Source of the DNA: Gammaproteobacteria bacterium
GTDB lineage: Bacteria > Pseudomonadota > Gammaproteobacteria > SZUA-229
Length of the DNA stretch: 15,078 nt
Assembly (NCBI GenBank): GCA_016764035.1
Contig: JAESSQ010000283.1
Location: 1 to 15,078, forward strand
Direction: 5' to 3'
Part shown: positions 5,475 to 13,793 of the stretch, one piece after another
Layout of the letters: each line of letters opens with the position of its first letter
Position numbering within the stretch: position 1 is the stretch's first letter
The notes under the pieces: model-generated
Told to the model about the DNA's origin: nothing
The model's database searches: none
The model's input: the letters and a program-made list of their open reading frames with translations, nothing else
Position numbers and translations under genes: made by a program

Positions 5475-5503
5475 TTGAACGATAACTCGATTGCTGTTAA
5501 ATT
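5475..5503 (+). promoter_or_regulatory. Weak promoter candidate for lptD
   Basis: TTGAAC (5475-5480) and TAAATT (5498-5503) are 17 bases apart, four of six matches each. A start near 5510 would leave a short leader before the ATG at 5529. lptD-surA is under sigma-E in enterobacteria, but I see no clear sigma-E pair here. Read-through from argF is an equal alternative. Confidence 0.28.
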
Positions 5504-5528
5504 TAAAACGCGTAGATGCACTGTAACC

Positions 5529-7859
5529 ATGTGTGAAAAAAAACCTCACTCGGTACAAACCTTTCATTGCGGTCGTTCCGCATTATTATCCCTTTGTGTA
5601 TTTTTATTACCACTTTTTCTCACACTATTCGCGCATAATGCATCCGCAGCGACAGCCTCGAAAGAAAAAGTAAATAGTTTATGTCCGGTCATTGATGACA
5701 ACGCAACACAATATAATAAACCACGCGCGTTTACCAAAAGCGATCAGGGCAATACAGAAATTGGTGCAGACGCAACAATGTCTAGTGGCGATGGCACGCT
5801 ATCACTCGACGGCAATGTAATTATTGAGCAACACTTGTTACGCGTCAGTGCTGACCACGCAAACTATAATAAGCAAGAAGACACCTTATCTTTTTCAGGC
5901 AATGTTCATATCGATACCGAGAGCATATCGTTAGACGCCAATAAGGGTTCCGTCGACATGAATGCGACAAATGAAAAAAATAACAAACAAGGAAACTTTA
6001 GCGATGTTACCTTTTTTATACCCGATAACAATTTAAAAGGCATAGCTAAAAACATTGTGATTAGCGATCACGAAGGTAAAAACACGACTTCAACACTTAA
6101 AGACGCCAGTATAACCAGTTGTAATTTGTTCGACCCTGACTGGCTGATTAGTGCTGACGAAATAAAACTGGACCATGACGATGAATACGGCACGGCGGAT
6201 GATGTCGTTATCCGATTTAAAGGCGTACCTTTTTTATACACACCTTATATCGAGTTTCCTACCAGTGATAAACGACGTAGCGGATTTTTATTTCCCGAAA
6301 TAGGCACATCGTCATCCAGAGGCATTGAGCTGGCGGCTCCCTGGTACTGGAACATCGCCCCCAATCATGACGCTCTCATTGTTCCGCGTTATATGGATAA
6401 ACGTGGCATTGAACTCGGCGGCAATTATCGCTACCTAACAAAATCGAGTGAGGGAACCTTAAATGGCGCCTACTTACCTAATGATGATGTTACCCAAGAT
6501 ACACGCTATCAAGTTCGCTATCAGCAACATACACGCCTTCTATCTAATTTAACGCTCGACGTGGATTTGCAGGATATTTCCGATGCAGAATACCTTAACG
6601 ACTTTACGAATGATTTGAGCAGCACCAGCCAAACACATTTAAATCGCAGCGCAAACTTGCACTACAACCTGGATAACTGGCATTTACGTGCACTGTTACA
6701 GGATATAAAAACCATCGACACAACGACACCATTAAATACTCGCCCCTTCGAACGCTTACCTCAGCTAACCTTGGACGGTGATACCGAAATAGCAAACACG
6801 CCGCTATTATTCACACTGGATTCAGAATATGTCGACTTTACCCATGAAGATGAAACGCTCACGACAGGAACACGTTTAACGCTACGGCCCGGTCTACGGC
6901 TGCCACTCAGTGGCCCATTCTGGTTTTTAGAACCTGCTGTAAAATTTAGCCATACGCAATATGATGTAGGCAACAACATTGTATCTTCACAAGCAGTCGA
7001 CAACCGTAACCTGCCAATAAGTAGTATTGATGCCGGTTTGTTTTTCGAGCGCACTCTGGAAAACGGCTACCAACAAACACTGGAACCAAGATTATATTAT
7101 CTCAACGTGCCTTTCGAAGAGCAAAATAACACACCCATATTCGATACCAGCATTCCTGACTTTAGTGTCGCTCAACTTTTTCGTGATAACCGCTTTATTG
7201 GTGGTGACCGCATTGGTGATGCTAACCAGCTAACCTTAGCGCTAACCAGTCGTATCCTAAATACAGCCACCGGCGTTGAGCTTATACGTGCCAGCATCGG
7301 TCAAATCTTCTTTTTCGAAAACAGACGAGTTTCACTGGACGGTAATATCGATACTGGTAAACAGTCCGATATCATTGCTGAACTCGATACCACATGGGGG
7401 CGCTGGCAAACCAATGTAGACTTGCAATGGGATACTTCGAATAACACGCTATCTAAAGAAAACTACTTTCTACATTATAAGTCTGACAAGAGCCACCTTT
7501 TTAATATTGGCTATCGAAAACGTCTAATAGATAATGACATTGATATTGAACAGACTGACACCTCGTTTGTCTATGCTATCAACCGTGAATACAACAGCTT
7601 CTTTCGATGGAACTACTCCATACACGACCATCAAAATATCGATATCATCGCCGGTATTTCTTACAATAGTTGCTGTTGGTCATTACAGTTATTAGCACAG
7701 AGACGTTTACTCAATACCAACAGCACAACGGATAACGATGCCTTTGACAACTCAATACTGGTACAATTTAGACTTAAAGGACTGGGCAGTTTATCTGGTA
7801 GCAAAGCCCGTAAAACATTAGAACGCTCAATTTACGGTTATAGTGACACGCTTCAGTAA
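5529..7859 (+). CDS. lptD: LPS assembly outer-membrane protein LptD
   Basis: LptD is the beta-barrel of the Lpt machine that, with the lipoprotein LptE, inserts lipopolysaccharide into the outer leaflet. From this ATG the protein has 776 residues: a signal peptide ending at ASA near residue 40, a periplasmic OstA/LptA-like jellyroll (about 75-205), then a large barrel to the C-terminus. The four cysteines of the conserved disulfide pairs are present: C52, C198 and the adjacent C715-C716 (NSCCWS), equivalent to C31, C173, C724 and C725 of E. coli. The frame opens further upstream with a TTG at 5475, but that puts 18 residues before a normal signal peptide, so I prefer the ATG. No strong ribosome binding site is visible for either. 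surA follows after 63 bp. Confidence 0.95.
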   Translation: MCEKKPHSVQTFHCGRSALLSLCVFLLPLFLTLFAHNASAATASKEKVNSLCPVIDDNATQYNKPRAFTKSDQGNTEIGADATMSSGDGTLSLDGNVIIEQHLLRVSADHANYNKQEDTLSFSGNVHIDTESISLDANKGSVDMNATNEKNNKQGNFSDVTFFIPDNNLKGIAKNIVISDHEGKNTTSTLKDASITSCNLFDPDWLISADEIKLDHDDEYGTADDVVIRFKGVPFLYTPYIEFPTSDKRRSGFLFPEIGTSSSRGIELAAPWYWNIAPNHDALIVPRYMDKRGIELGGNYRYLTKSSEGTLNGAYLPNDDVTQDTRYQVRYQQHTRLLSNLTLDVDLQDISDAEYLNDFTNDLSSTSQTHLNRSANLHYNLDNWHLRALLQDIKTIDTTTPLNTRPFERLPQLTLDGDTEIANTPLLFTLDSEYVDFTHEDETLTTGTRLTLRPGLRLPLSGPFWFLEPAVKFSHTQYDVGNNIVSSQAVDNRNLPISSIDAGLFFERTLENGYQQTLEPRLYYLNVPFEEQNNTPIFDTSIPDFSVAQLFRDNRFIGGDRIGDANQLTLALTSRILNTATGVELIRASIGQIFFFENRRVSLDGNIDTGKQSDIIAELDTTWGRWQTNVDLQWDTSNNTLSKENYFLHYKSDKSHLFNIGYRKRLIDNDIDIEQTDTSFVYAINREYNSFFRWNYSIHDHQNIDIIAGISYNSCCWSLQLLAQRRLLNTNSTTDNDAFDNSILVQFRLKGLGSLSGSKARKTLERSIYGYSDTLQ

Positions 7860-7922
7860 ACCTACTTCGTCAAACAAAATCTAATTAATAAACGCGAACA
7901 ACTAACACCCAATCGATCAACA

Positions 7923-9212
7923 ATGACCATGAAAAAAATCGCACAAATCATCTGTTTTACCGTCGTCAGTACCTGCACATTATTTACGCATGCTGCGCTA
8001 AAACCATTAGATCACATTGTTGCTATCGTCAACGAAGACGTTATTACTAATACCATGCTAAAAAACCGTGTGGCTGATTTCAAACAACAGTTGGCACTCA
8101 GCCAATTATCACGTATTGAACCTGAAACCTTAAAAAAACAAGTTCTCGAACGGATGATTCGTGACACAATTCAACAACAGAAAGCAAAACAGCTTGGCAT
8201 TACCGTCGATGATCTGATGTTAAATCGCATGCTGGAACAGATTGCTAAAAACAACAATATGTCACTGGAGATTTTTCGAGACACCATCGAATCAGAAGGA
8301 TTGAATTACACACGCTTTCGTGAACAAACGCGTCATGAAATCGTAGTCAATCAATTACAACAGCGTGTAATTGCTAATAAAATTAGCGTATCAGACCAGG
8401 AAATTAGACAAAACATCGAACAAAGCGAAACGCTTGGGTCATCAAATATTAGCTATCATTTACGACATATCTTAATCGCAACACCAGAAGCCGCCTCCCC
8501 TGACGACATTAACAAAGCAAAAAATAGAGCCGCTGCCGCCTATAAAAAAATTGAGCATGGCAGTAACTTTCAAGATATAGCCATCAAAGTATCAAGTGGT
8601 CGTAATGCATTAAAAGGTGGCGACCTGGGCGAACGTAAAGCAAACGAATTACCGCAATTATTTGTAGATGCCGTAAAAGACTTGAACCCTGGCGACACCT
8701 CAAAACCCGTAAAAAGTGCCAGTGGGTTTCATTTACTGCAGTTGGTCAATAGCTCTAACGATAAACTGATGATCAAACAAGTACATGCTCGCCACATATT
8801 ACTCCGAACCAATAATGACGTCAGTGATGAGCAAGCAAGAAAAACATTGTTAATGTTAAAACAAAAAATTGAAGGCGGTAAAAATTTTGCTGAATTAGCC
8901 AGTGAGTTCACCGAAGATCCTGGCTCAAAAATTAAAGGTGGCGATTTGGGATGGGCTGGGCCTGGTGATTTCGTGCCGACGTTTGATAATGTCGCCAACA
9001 GTTTATCGATTGGCCAAATATCAGAGCCTTTTAAGAGTCCGTTTGGTTGGCATATTTTAGAAGTCCTGGAACGCCGCGATCATGACCAGGCCAAAACGAA
9101 TAAAGAGAACCAGGTACGCAACGCCATTCAAAAAAGAAAATTTGATGAAGAATTACGCCTCTGGTTACGCCGTATTCGTGACGAAGCCTATGTTGAATAC
9201 GTACCTAGTTAA
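7923..9212 (+). CDS. surA: Periplasmic chaperone and peptidyl-prolyl isomerase SurA
   Basis: SurA escorts unfolded outer-membrane proteins, LptD among them, across the periplasm to the BAM complex. The 429-residue product has a signal peptide (MKK, hydrophobic to about residue 22, cleavage at HAA), an N-terminal chaperone domain with IVAIVNEDVIT at 32-42, and two parvulin domains at about 177-276 (HLRHILIATP, GGDLGERK) and 287-384 (HARHILLRT, GGDLGWAGPGDFVPTF, SPFGWHILEV). A C-terminal helix follows that packs on the core. The second domain is the better conserved, as in E. coli where it is the active isomerase. The start could be the ATG at 7923 or at 7929 (MKKIAQ); the second gives a more typical signal peptide. 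pdxA follows after 23 bp. Confidence 0.95.
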   Translation: MTMKKIAQIICFTVVSTCTLFTHAALKPLDHIVAIVNEDVITNTMLKNRVADFKQQLALSQLSRIEPETLKKQVLERMIRDTIQQQKAKQLGITVDDLMLNRMLEQIAKNNNMSLEIFRDTIESEGLNYTRFREQTRHEIVVNQLQQRVIANKISVSDQEIRQNIEQSETLGSSNISYHLRHILIATPEAASPDDINKAKNRAAAAYKKIEHGSNFQDIAIKVSSGRNALKGGDLGERKANELPQLFVDAVKDLNPGDTSKPVKSASGFHLLQLVNSSNDKLMIKQVHARHILLRTNNDVSDEQARKTLLMLKQKIEGGKNFAELASEFTEDPGSKIKGGDLGWAGPGDFVPTFDNVANSLSIGQISEPFKSPFGWHILEVLERRDHDQAKTNKENQVRNAIQKRKFDEELRLWLRRIRDEAYVEYVPS

Positions 9213-9235
9213 CCGTATCTCAATACGTATAAGTC

Positions 9236-10246
9236 ATGACAATAAAAATCGTTATCTCTTCGGGAGAACCTGCCGGCATCGGGCCAGACCTCTGTATTAG
9301 TCTAGCAACTAAGCAACAGTCAAGCGCCAATAACGCAAATTTATATTTCATAGCCGACCCTGATTTATTAACAGAACGTGCCAACACCCTTAATATCAAT
9401 ATCCAGATACAAATACACGACAATACAAAAACATTAGGTCGGTTATATGACGACAATAAATTAAATGTCATCCCTTTAAAATTAAAGACCAAGTGTACAC
9501 CGGGCATATTAAACAAAGACAATAGCGCCTACGTATTACAAATGCTAAACCTTGCCTGCGATCTTTGTGTTACCAATGAAGTGGATGCAATGGTCACCGG
9601 CCCGGTACAAAAAAGCATAATCAATGCTGCCGGTTTTGAGTTTACTGGGCATACTGAATATCTCGCTGACCGCGCTTCATCATCACACCCTATTAAACCA
9701 GTAATGATGCTGGCAACGAATAGCTTGCGTGTAGCGTTAGCGACGACACATCTACCACTAAAAGAGGTTAGCCAGGCTATAACTAAAGAATCACTTACAG
9801 AGACTCTCGTTATATTAAATGATTTTTTAAAACACCAGGCAGGGATAAAAACACCGCAAATATTAGTCTGCGGTTTAAACCCGCATGCAGGTGAAGATGG
9901 TAATCTTGGTGATGAGGAAATAAATACTATTATCCCCGTTGTTGAACATCTAAAAAAACAAGGACTGAATTTAATCGGCCCATTACCTGCCGACACACTC
10001 TATACCAGCAAATATTTAGATCATGCCGATGCAACACTCGCCATGTACCACGACCAGGGTTTACCCGTACTTAAATACAGCGGTTTTGGTAAAGCGGTCA
10101 ATATAACACTTGGCCTGCCTTTTATACGCACATCGGTTGACCACGGTACAGCTCTGGACCTTGCGGCAACAGGCCGGGCAAATGACGGCAGCTTAATCGA
10201 AGCAATTAACATGGCTGTTAATTTACGATGCAGTGCTAAACAATAA
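9236..10246 (+). CDS. pdxA: 4-hydroxythreonine-4-phosphate dehydrogenase
   Basis: PdxA oxidises 4-phosphohydroxy-threonine with NAD(P) in the DXP-dependent branch of pyridoxal 5'-phosphate synthesis; its product is used by PdxJ. The 336 residues start with the typical GEPAGIGPDL (10-19). The substrate motif GHTEYL (138-143) and the three metal-binding histidines are recognisable: H172 (TTHLPL), H217 (NPHAGE) and H272 (YHDQGLP). These correspond to H166, H211 and H266 of E. coli PdxA. SVDHGTALDLAATG at 300-313 closes the active site. The ATG directly precedes the family's usual first strand. rsmA begins 22 bp downstream, in the classic surA-pdxA-rsmA order. PLP is the cofactor of ArgD upstream, a metabolic but not necessarily regulatory link. 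Confidence 0.95.
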   Translation: MTIKIVISSGEPAGIGPDLCISLATKQQSSANNANLYFIADPDLLTERANTLNINIQIQIHDNTKTLGRLYDDNKLNVIPLKLKTKCTPGILNKDNSAYVLQMLNLACDLCVTNEVDAMVTGPVQKSIINAAGFEFTGHTEYLADRASSSHPIKPVMMLATNSLRVALATTHLPLKEVSQAITKESLTETLVILNDFLKHQAGIKTPQILVCGLNPHAGEDGNLGDEEINTIIPVVEHLKKQGLNLIGPLPADTLYTSKYLDHADATLAMYHDQGLPVLKYSGFGKAVNITLGLPFIRTSVDHGTALDLAATGRANDGSLIEAINMAVNLRCSAKQ

Positions 10247-10268
10247 CAAGTACTACGCACGAGTACCT

Positions 10269-11087
10269 ATGCAACATTTCGCAAAAAAAAGATTTGGTCA
10301 AAACTTCCTGGTCGACACTTCTGTCATAAATAATATTGTTGATAGCATACAACCTGCAGCCGATGACATTATGATAGAAATCGGTCCGGGACTAGGCGCG
10401 ATGACTAAACCATTACTGTCGCGGCTAGACCAACTCAATGTTATCGAACTGGATCGAGATATCATTCCCAAACTAATACGAAACTGCGCCATTGCTAATC
10501 CAGAAAATAAACTTAAACTCATCGTTAATGAATGCGACGTACTAAAATTTAATTTCCCTGAGTTTCATGCATTACTGACAAAAAACAATAACGCCGTCGA
10601 TGTAAAAAAACTGCGTATCGTAGGCAACTTACCCTATAACATTTCAACACCTGTTTTATTTCTATTATTAAAACATCGTCAGCTAATCGATGATTTGCAT
10701 TTCATGTTACAAAAAGAAGTTGTTGACCGTATTGTTGCTACGCCGGGAATAAAAAGCTACGGTCGTCTTAGTGTTATGCTACAAACTTATTTCACCACGC
10801 AAGCATTATTCGAGGTTCCCCCTTACGCTTTTGAACCCGCACCAAAAGTCACCTCAGCCATCCTTCGCTTACAACCAAACACACAATTTGAAAATGAAAT
10901 AAACGATTTTTCTTTATATGAAAAGCTCATCAGACAGGCCTTTTCACAACGCCGAAAAACGTTAAAAAACACACTAAAAGATACCTGTTCTGTAGAACAA
11001 ATAAAACAAGCTAATCTGTCACCCGCGCAACGCGCTGAAGAGCTTTCTATATCGGACTTTGTAAACCTATACCGCACAATCGCTTAA
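10269..11087 (+). CDS. rsmA: 16S rRNA adenine dimethyltransferase RsmA (KsgA)
   Basis: RsmA dimethylates the two adjacent adenines of helix 45 in 16S rRNA (A1518 and A1519 in E. coli) late in small-subunit assembly; its loss gives kasugamycin resistance. From this ATG it has 272 residues, almost the E. coli length. FAKKRFGQNFL near the start, the S-adenosylmethionine motif EIGPGLGAM (37-45), acidic E60-LDRD and the catalytic NLPYN (120-124) are all present, followed by the C-terminal FEPAPKV and QRRKTLKN. An in-frame GTG at 10233 would add 12 residues and overlap pdxA by 14 bp; I chose the ATG on length and homology. No strong ribosome binding site is visible, so coupling to pdxA is likely. 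Confidence 0.94.
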   Translation: MQHFAKKRFGQNFLVDTSVINNIVDSIQPAADDIMIEIGPGLGAMTKPLLSRLDQLNVIELDRDIIPKLIRNCAIANPENKLKLIVNECDVLKFNFPEFHALLTKNNNAVDVKKLRIVGNLPYNISTPVLFLLLKHRQLIDDLHFMLQKEVVDRIVATPGIKSYGRLSVMLQTYFTTQALFEVPPYAFEPAPKVTSAILRLQPNTQFENEINDFSLYEKLIRQAFSQRRKTLKNTLKDTCSVEQIKQANLSPAQRAEELSISDFVNLYRTIA

Positions 11088-11147
11088 CAGTAACAACTAT
11101 TAGGCTAAGTTTTTGATTTCGAAAACAATAACCACTTATCATATAAG

Positions 11148-11176
11148 TTAATACACATACCTACAAATGATATAAT
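11148..11176 (+). promoter_or_regulatory. Promoter candidate for apaG
   Basis: TTAATA (11148-11153) and a perfect TATAAT (11171-11176) are 17 bases apart in an AT-rich gap of 111 bp, the longest within the lptD-apaH block. Transcription would begin near 11183, a few bases before apaG. It could give apaG, the methyltransferase and apaH their own control. Confidence 0.55.
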
Positions 11177-11198
11177 AAACACTAATTTTTCAACTAGT

Positions 11199-11582
11199 AT
11201 GGCGGATAATTCTATGAACAAAATTGATATAAAAGTTCAACCCGCTTACATCGCGGAGCAGTCTGACCCAAAAAACAACCTTTTTGTTTTTTCATATACG
11301 GTCACTATTCAAAACAATGGCTCGATTCCAGCGAAACTATTAACTCGCCATTGGGTAATAACAGATGGTGACGGCCAGGTTCAGGAAATCAAAGGCGACG
11401 GTGTCATCGGTGAACAACCACACCTACAACCTGGTGAAGGTTTTCAATATACCTCAGGTACCTTTATGAATACCCCCTATGGCACCATGGAAGGCAGTTA
11501 CCAAATGATTTCAGATTCTGGCGAGAAATTTGACGCTGAAATTCCAACTTTTCAACTGGCTGCACCAAACACACTGCATTAA
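11199..11582 (+). CDS. apaG: ApaG (DUF525) protein
   Basis: ApaG is a small beta-sandwich protein of about 125 residues found next to rsmA and apaH in many proteobacteria. Its biochemical role is unsettled, although metal and nucleotide binding have been suggested. The 127 residues match throughout: QPAYIAEQSDP, FVFSYTVTIQNNG (27-39), ITDGDGQVQEIKGDGVIGEQP, PGEGFQYTSG (71-80) and TPYGTMEGSYQM (85-96). The first ATG is given because it yields the usual length, but the ATG at 11214 has a better ribosome binding site (GCGGA, seven bases upstream) and would give 122 residues. In E. coli apaG is followed directly by apaH; here a methyltransferase gene stands between them. Confidence 0.93.
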   Translation: MADNSMNKIDIKVQPAYIAEQSDPKNNLFVFSYTVTIQNNGSIPAKLLTRHWVITDGDGQVQEIKGDGVIGEQPHLQPGEGFQYTSGTFMNTPYGTMEGSYQMISDSGEKFDAEIPTFQLAAPNTLH

Positions 11583-11620
11583 CGACATTGCTTTACCTGC
11601 AATATTTTCAATTATAAATT

Positions 11621-12226
11621 ATGGCGTTAAAACATAGTTACACATTACTGGCGCCTGTTTATGACATGTTGGTTTCAGGACCAATCGACCCATACCGAAA
11701 AAAAAGTATCCGTCGCTTAACAAGTACTGCAGGTAAAAAAATATTGGTAAATGGTATCGGCAGCGGTTTAGATATCCCCTACCTACCTGTTGATGCTATC
11801 TATACCGGCACGGACATAACACCTGCGATGCTAACGCGCGCTGAAGAACGTGCTAAAAAATACCCACTAACAATTAACTTTCAGGTTGCAGACAGTCAGG
11901 CATTACCCTTTGAAGATGACTTGTTTGATTTTGTTATCATGCACCTTATTCTTGCTGTTGTACCTGATTCCGCACGTGCATTACAAGAAGCTACCCGCGT
12001 ACTGAAACCTGGTGGACGTATTTATATCTTCGACAAATTTATTCGCCCAGGACAACTGGCTATTGTAAGACGTACGCTGAGTATATTCTTACGACATATT
12101 GCCACGCGTACCGATGTGGTCTTTGAAAAAGTTTTAAAGACTTGTCCAGAATTATCAATTGAACATGACGAACCCTCGCTTGCAAACGGTTGGTTTCGTC
12201 TGATAGAGTTGCATAAACAATCATAA
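11621..12226 (+). CDS. Class I SAM-dependent methyltransferase (Methyltransf_11 type)
   Basis: This 201-residue soluble protein carries a single Rossmann methyltransferase domain. Motif I is ILVNGIGSG (41-49), with Asn where an acidic residue is usual. TGTDITPAM (62-70) holds the acidic residue that binds the ribose, ADSQALPF (90-97) is motif II/III, and RVLKPGGRIYIFDKF (126-140) is the typical post-motif strand. The N-terminal YTLLAPVYDMLVSG is reminiscent of UbiE- and phospholipid-type methyltransferases, but the substrate cannot be read from the sequence. No membrane segment or signal peptide is visible. It starts 38 bp after apaG and ends 21 bp before apaH, so it is probably expressed with both. 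Its place between apaG and apaH departs from the E. coli order. Confidence 0.85.
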   Translation: MALKHSYTLLAPVYDMLVSGPIDPYRKKSIRRLTSTAGKKILVNGIGSGLDIPYLPVDAIYTGTDITPAMLTRAEERAKKYPLTINFQVADSQALPFEDDLFDFVIMHLILAVVPDSARALQEATRVLKPGGRIYIFDKFIRPGQLAIVRRTLSIFLRHIATRTDVVFEKVLKTCPELSIEHDEPSLANGWFRLIELHKQS

Positions 12227-12247
12227 AACCACCATTCGGAGGAAGCC

Positions 12248-13126
12248 ATGGCGCGCTATGCCATCGGTGATGTGCAGGGATGTTTCGACGAGTTAAAACA
12301 ACTTTTAACTCTTATTAAATTTAACAGTGACCGTGATCAACTCTGGTTTTGTGGCGACCTTGTCAACCGAGGCCCTAAATCACTGGAAACCCTACGCTAT
12401 ATTAAATCCCTCGGCGATAATGCAGTTACCGTATTAGGTAATCACGATTTGCACCTGTTAGCCACCGCCTACACGTCTAAAAAATCCGGTAAAAAAGACA
12501 CCCTCGACGAACTACTGCGTGCACACGATGCCGATGAGTTGCTTCACTGGTTACGACATCAGCATATGTTATACCACGATGAGGATAACAACATTACGAT
12601 GCTACATGCCGGCATTCACCCACGGTGGAGTATCAATAAAACACGAGAACTAGCAAATGAAGTAGAACATTTGCTGCGCAGTGATAACCACATCAACTTT
12701 TATAAACACATGTATGGTGACAAACCATTGAACTGGAATGATACCTTATCAGGTTGGTCACGCTACCGTTTTATTACCAACATACTGACACGACTACGTT
12801 ATTGCGATGCACGGGGTAACACCTCGTTAAGCACAAAAGGCGCGCCTGGCAGTCAAGCCGAACATCTCATGCCATGGTATGAGGTGCCTGACCGCGTATC
12901 ACAAAACGATACAATATTATTTGGTCATTGGTCCACCCTGCCACACGCCGGTGAAAAATGTATCAATAATACCTACGCAACAGATTCTGGTTGTCTTTGG
13001 GGTGGGAAATTAACCGCCATACGAATTGATGAAAGACCTTTTATTTACACTGCACTCGACTGTCCTGGTGCTCAAAAACCAACGAAACAAGCACGAAAAA
13101 CAGGTAAAAAAAAGGGCACCGTATAG
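12248..13126 (+). CDS. apaH: Symmetrical bis(5'-nucleosyl)-tetraphosphatase (Ap4A hydrolase)
   Basis: ApaH splits Ap4A into two ADP and, in enterobacteria, also removes Np4-type caps from RNA. The 292 residues form a calcineurin-like metallophosphatase: GDVQG (7-11), GDLVNRGP (36-43), GNHD (64-67), then LHAGIHP around 119-125 and FGHWST near 225-230. GGAGG seven bases before the ATG is a strong ribosome binding site. The protein ends in a Lys-rich tail (TGKKKGTV), because the last codons coincide with the terminator of the opposite operon and the stop TAG lies in its loop. E. coli ApaH is about 280 residues, so the tail is a small extension. The convergent arrangement with folA is as in E. 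coli. Confidence 0.94.
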   Translation: MARYAIGDVQGCFDELKQLLTLIKFNSDRDQLWFCGDLVNRGPKSLETLRYIKSLGDNAVTVLGNHDLHLLATAYTSKKSGKKDTLDELLRAHDADELLHWLRHQHMLYHDEDNNITMLHAGIHPRWSINKTRELANEVEHLLRSDNHINFYKHMYGDKPLNWNDTLSGWSRYRFITNILTRLRYCDARGNTSLSTKGAPGSQAEHLMPWYEVPDRVSQNDTILFGHWSTLPHAGEKCINNTYATDSGCLWGGKLTAIRIDERPFIYTALDCPGAQKPTKQARKTGKKKGTV

Positions 13127-13132
13127 GTGCCC
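13106..13132 (-). terminator. Intrinsic terminator of the lgt-thyA-folA operon, inside the apaH 3' end
   Basis: On the minus strand GGGCACC and GGTGCCC form a perfect 7-bp stem around a 5-base loop, followed by eight T residues, a textbook intrinsic terminator about 60 bp after folA. The stem and U-tract are encoded by the last codons of apaH. The stem may also stop + strand transcripts, but no T-tract follows on that side. Confidence 0.85.
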
Positions 13133-13192
13133 TCTCTAAAGGGAGTCTGCAAATGGTTTGCATTTACTATGACGGATAAGCGAAGGCTTAGT

Positions 13193-13681
13193 TCAATTAT
13201 TTTTTTCAAACGTGACAAAGCGGCAGCAATAAGCATTTTTTTCATCAGCCTTACGTACTATGGAATCCTTTTCCGTCCAGACGTTTTTATCAATTTTCGG
13301 AAACCAGGCATCACCTTCAAACTCAGCATCGACAAACGTTATGTACAAACGGTCAACTTCTGGCAGTAGCATTTCATATAAGGTGCTGCCGCCAATAATC
13401 ATTAACTCATCCGCATCAGCGACCTCAGCAATGGCTTCCTCAATACTGCTAACACAAATCGTCCCTTCATAGCGTACAGAACGATTTCGCGTTAACACGA
13501 TATTCGTTCGTCCCGGTAACGGCCTACCGATTGATTCGAAAGTTTTACGCCCCATGACAATGGGTTTGCCCATGGTAACGGATTTGAAATGTGCGAAATC
13601 TGCTGGTAAATGCCAGGGTAGCTGATTTTTATTACCAATAAGATGGTTGCTATCCATCGCCGCGATGATTGAAACGATCAC
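13193..13681 (-). CDS. folA: Dihydrofolate reductase, type 1
   Basis: FolA reduces dihydrofolate to tetrahydrofolate with NADPH and is the trimethoprim target. The 162 residues match the chromosomal enzyme: IAAMDSNHLIGNKNQLPWHLPADFAHFK at the N-terminus with the substrate-binding acid D28 (E. coli D27), MGRKTFESIGRPLPGR for NADPH and the folate tail, IIGGSTLYEMLLP for NADPH, and LYITFVDAEFEGDAWFP. The normal length and conserved active site suggest an ordinary, trimethoprim-sensitive type. It is the last gene of the lgt-thyA-folA run and ends at the intrinsic terminator shared with apaH. A 112-bp gap with a palindromic repeat separates it from thyA, so an independent promoter there is possible but not seen. 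Confidence 0.96.
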   Translation of the reverse strand: MIVSIIAAMDSNHLIGNKNQLPWHLPADFAHFKSVTMGKPIVMGRKTFESIGRPLPGRTNIVLTRNRSVRYEGTICVSSIEEAIAEVADADELMIIGGSTLYEMLLPEVDRLYITFVDAEFEGDAWFPKIDKNVWTEKDSIVRKADEKNAYCCRFVTFEKNN

Positions 13682-13711
13682 TTAATATTAACCTCAAAAT
13701 TAAAACACAAT

Positions 13712-13782
13712 CACCAAAGAGAAACAGAGTGCAAGCTTGTAAAAGATTTGAGAAATCTCTGCGCCCTCCGTGTCTCTGCGGT
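13712..13782. repeat. Small palindromic intergenic element between thyA and folA
   Basis: CACCAAAGAGAAACAGAG (13712-13729) and CTCCGTGTCTCTGCGGT (13766-13782) are imperfect terminal inverted repeats (about 14 of 17 pairs). Between them lies a perfect hairpin, AGATTT/AAATCT (13744-13758). GCAGAGACACGGAGGGCGCAG read on the minus strand belongs to a type of purine-rich intergenic repeat I recall from many unrelated bacterial genomes. It encodes no protein that I can support. Confidence 0.6.
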
Positions 13783-13793
13783 AAATTTTATAA

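Noticed and set aside
5475..5528. TTG start for lptD adding 18 residues
   Set aside because: The extra residues precede an otherwise normal signal peptide, and the ATG at 5529 fits the family better.
9529..9996. Minus-strand 155-residue frame inside pdxA
   Set aside because: The sense strand encodes a fully conserved PdxA; the antisense frame has no domain features.
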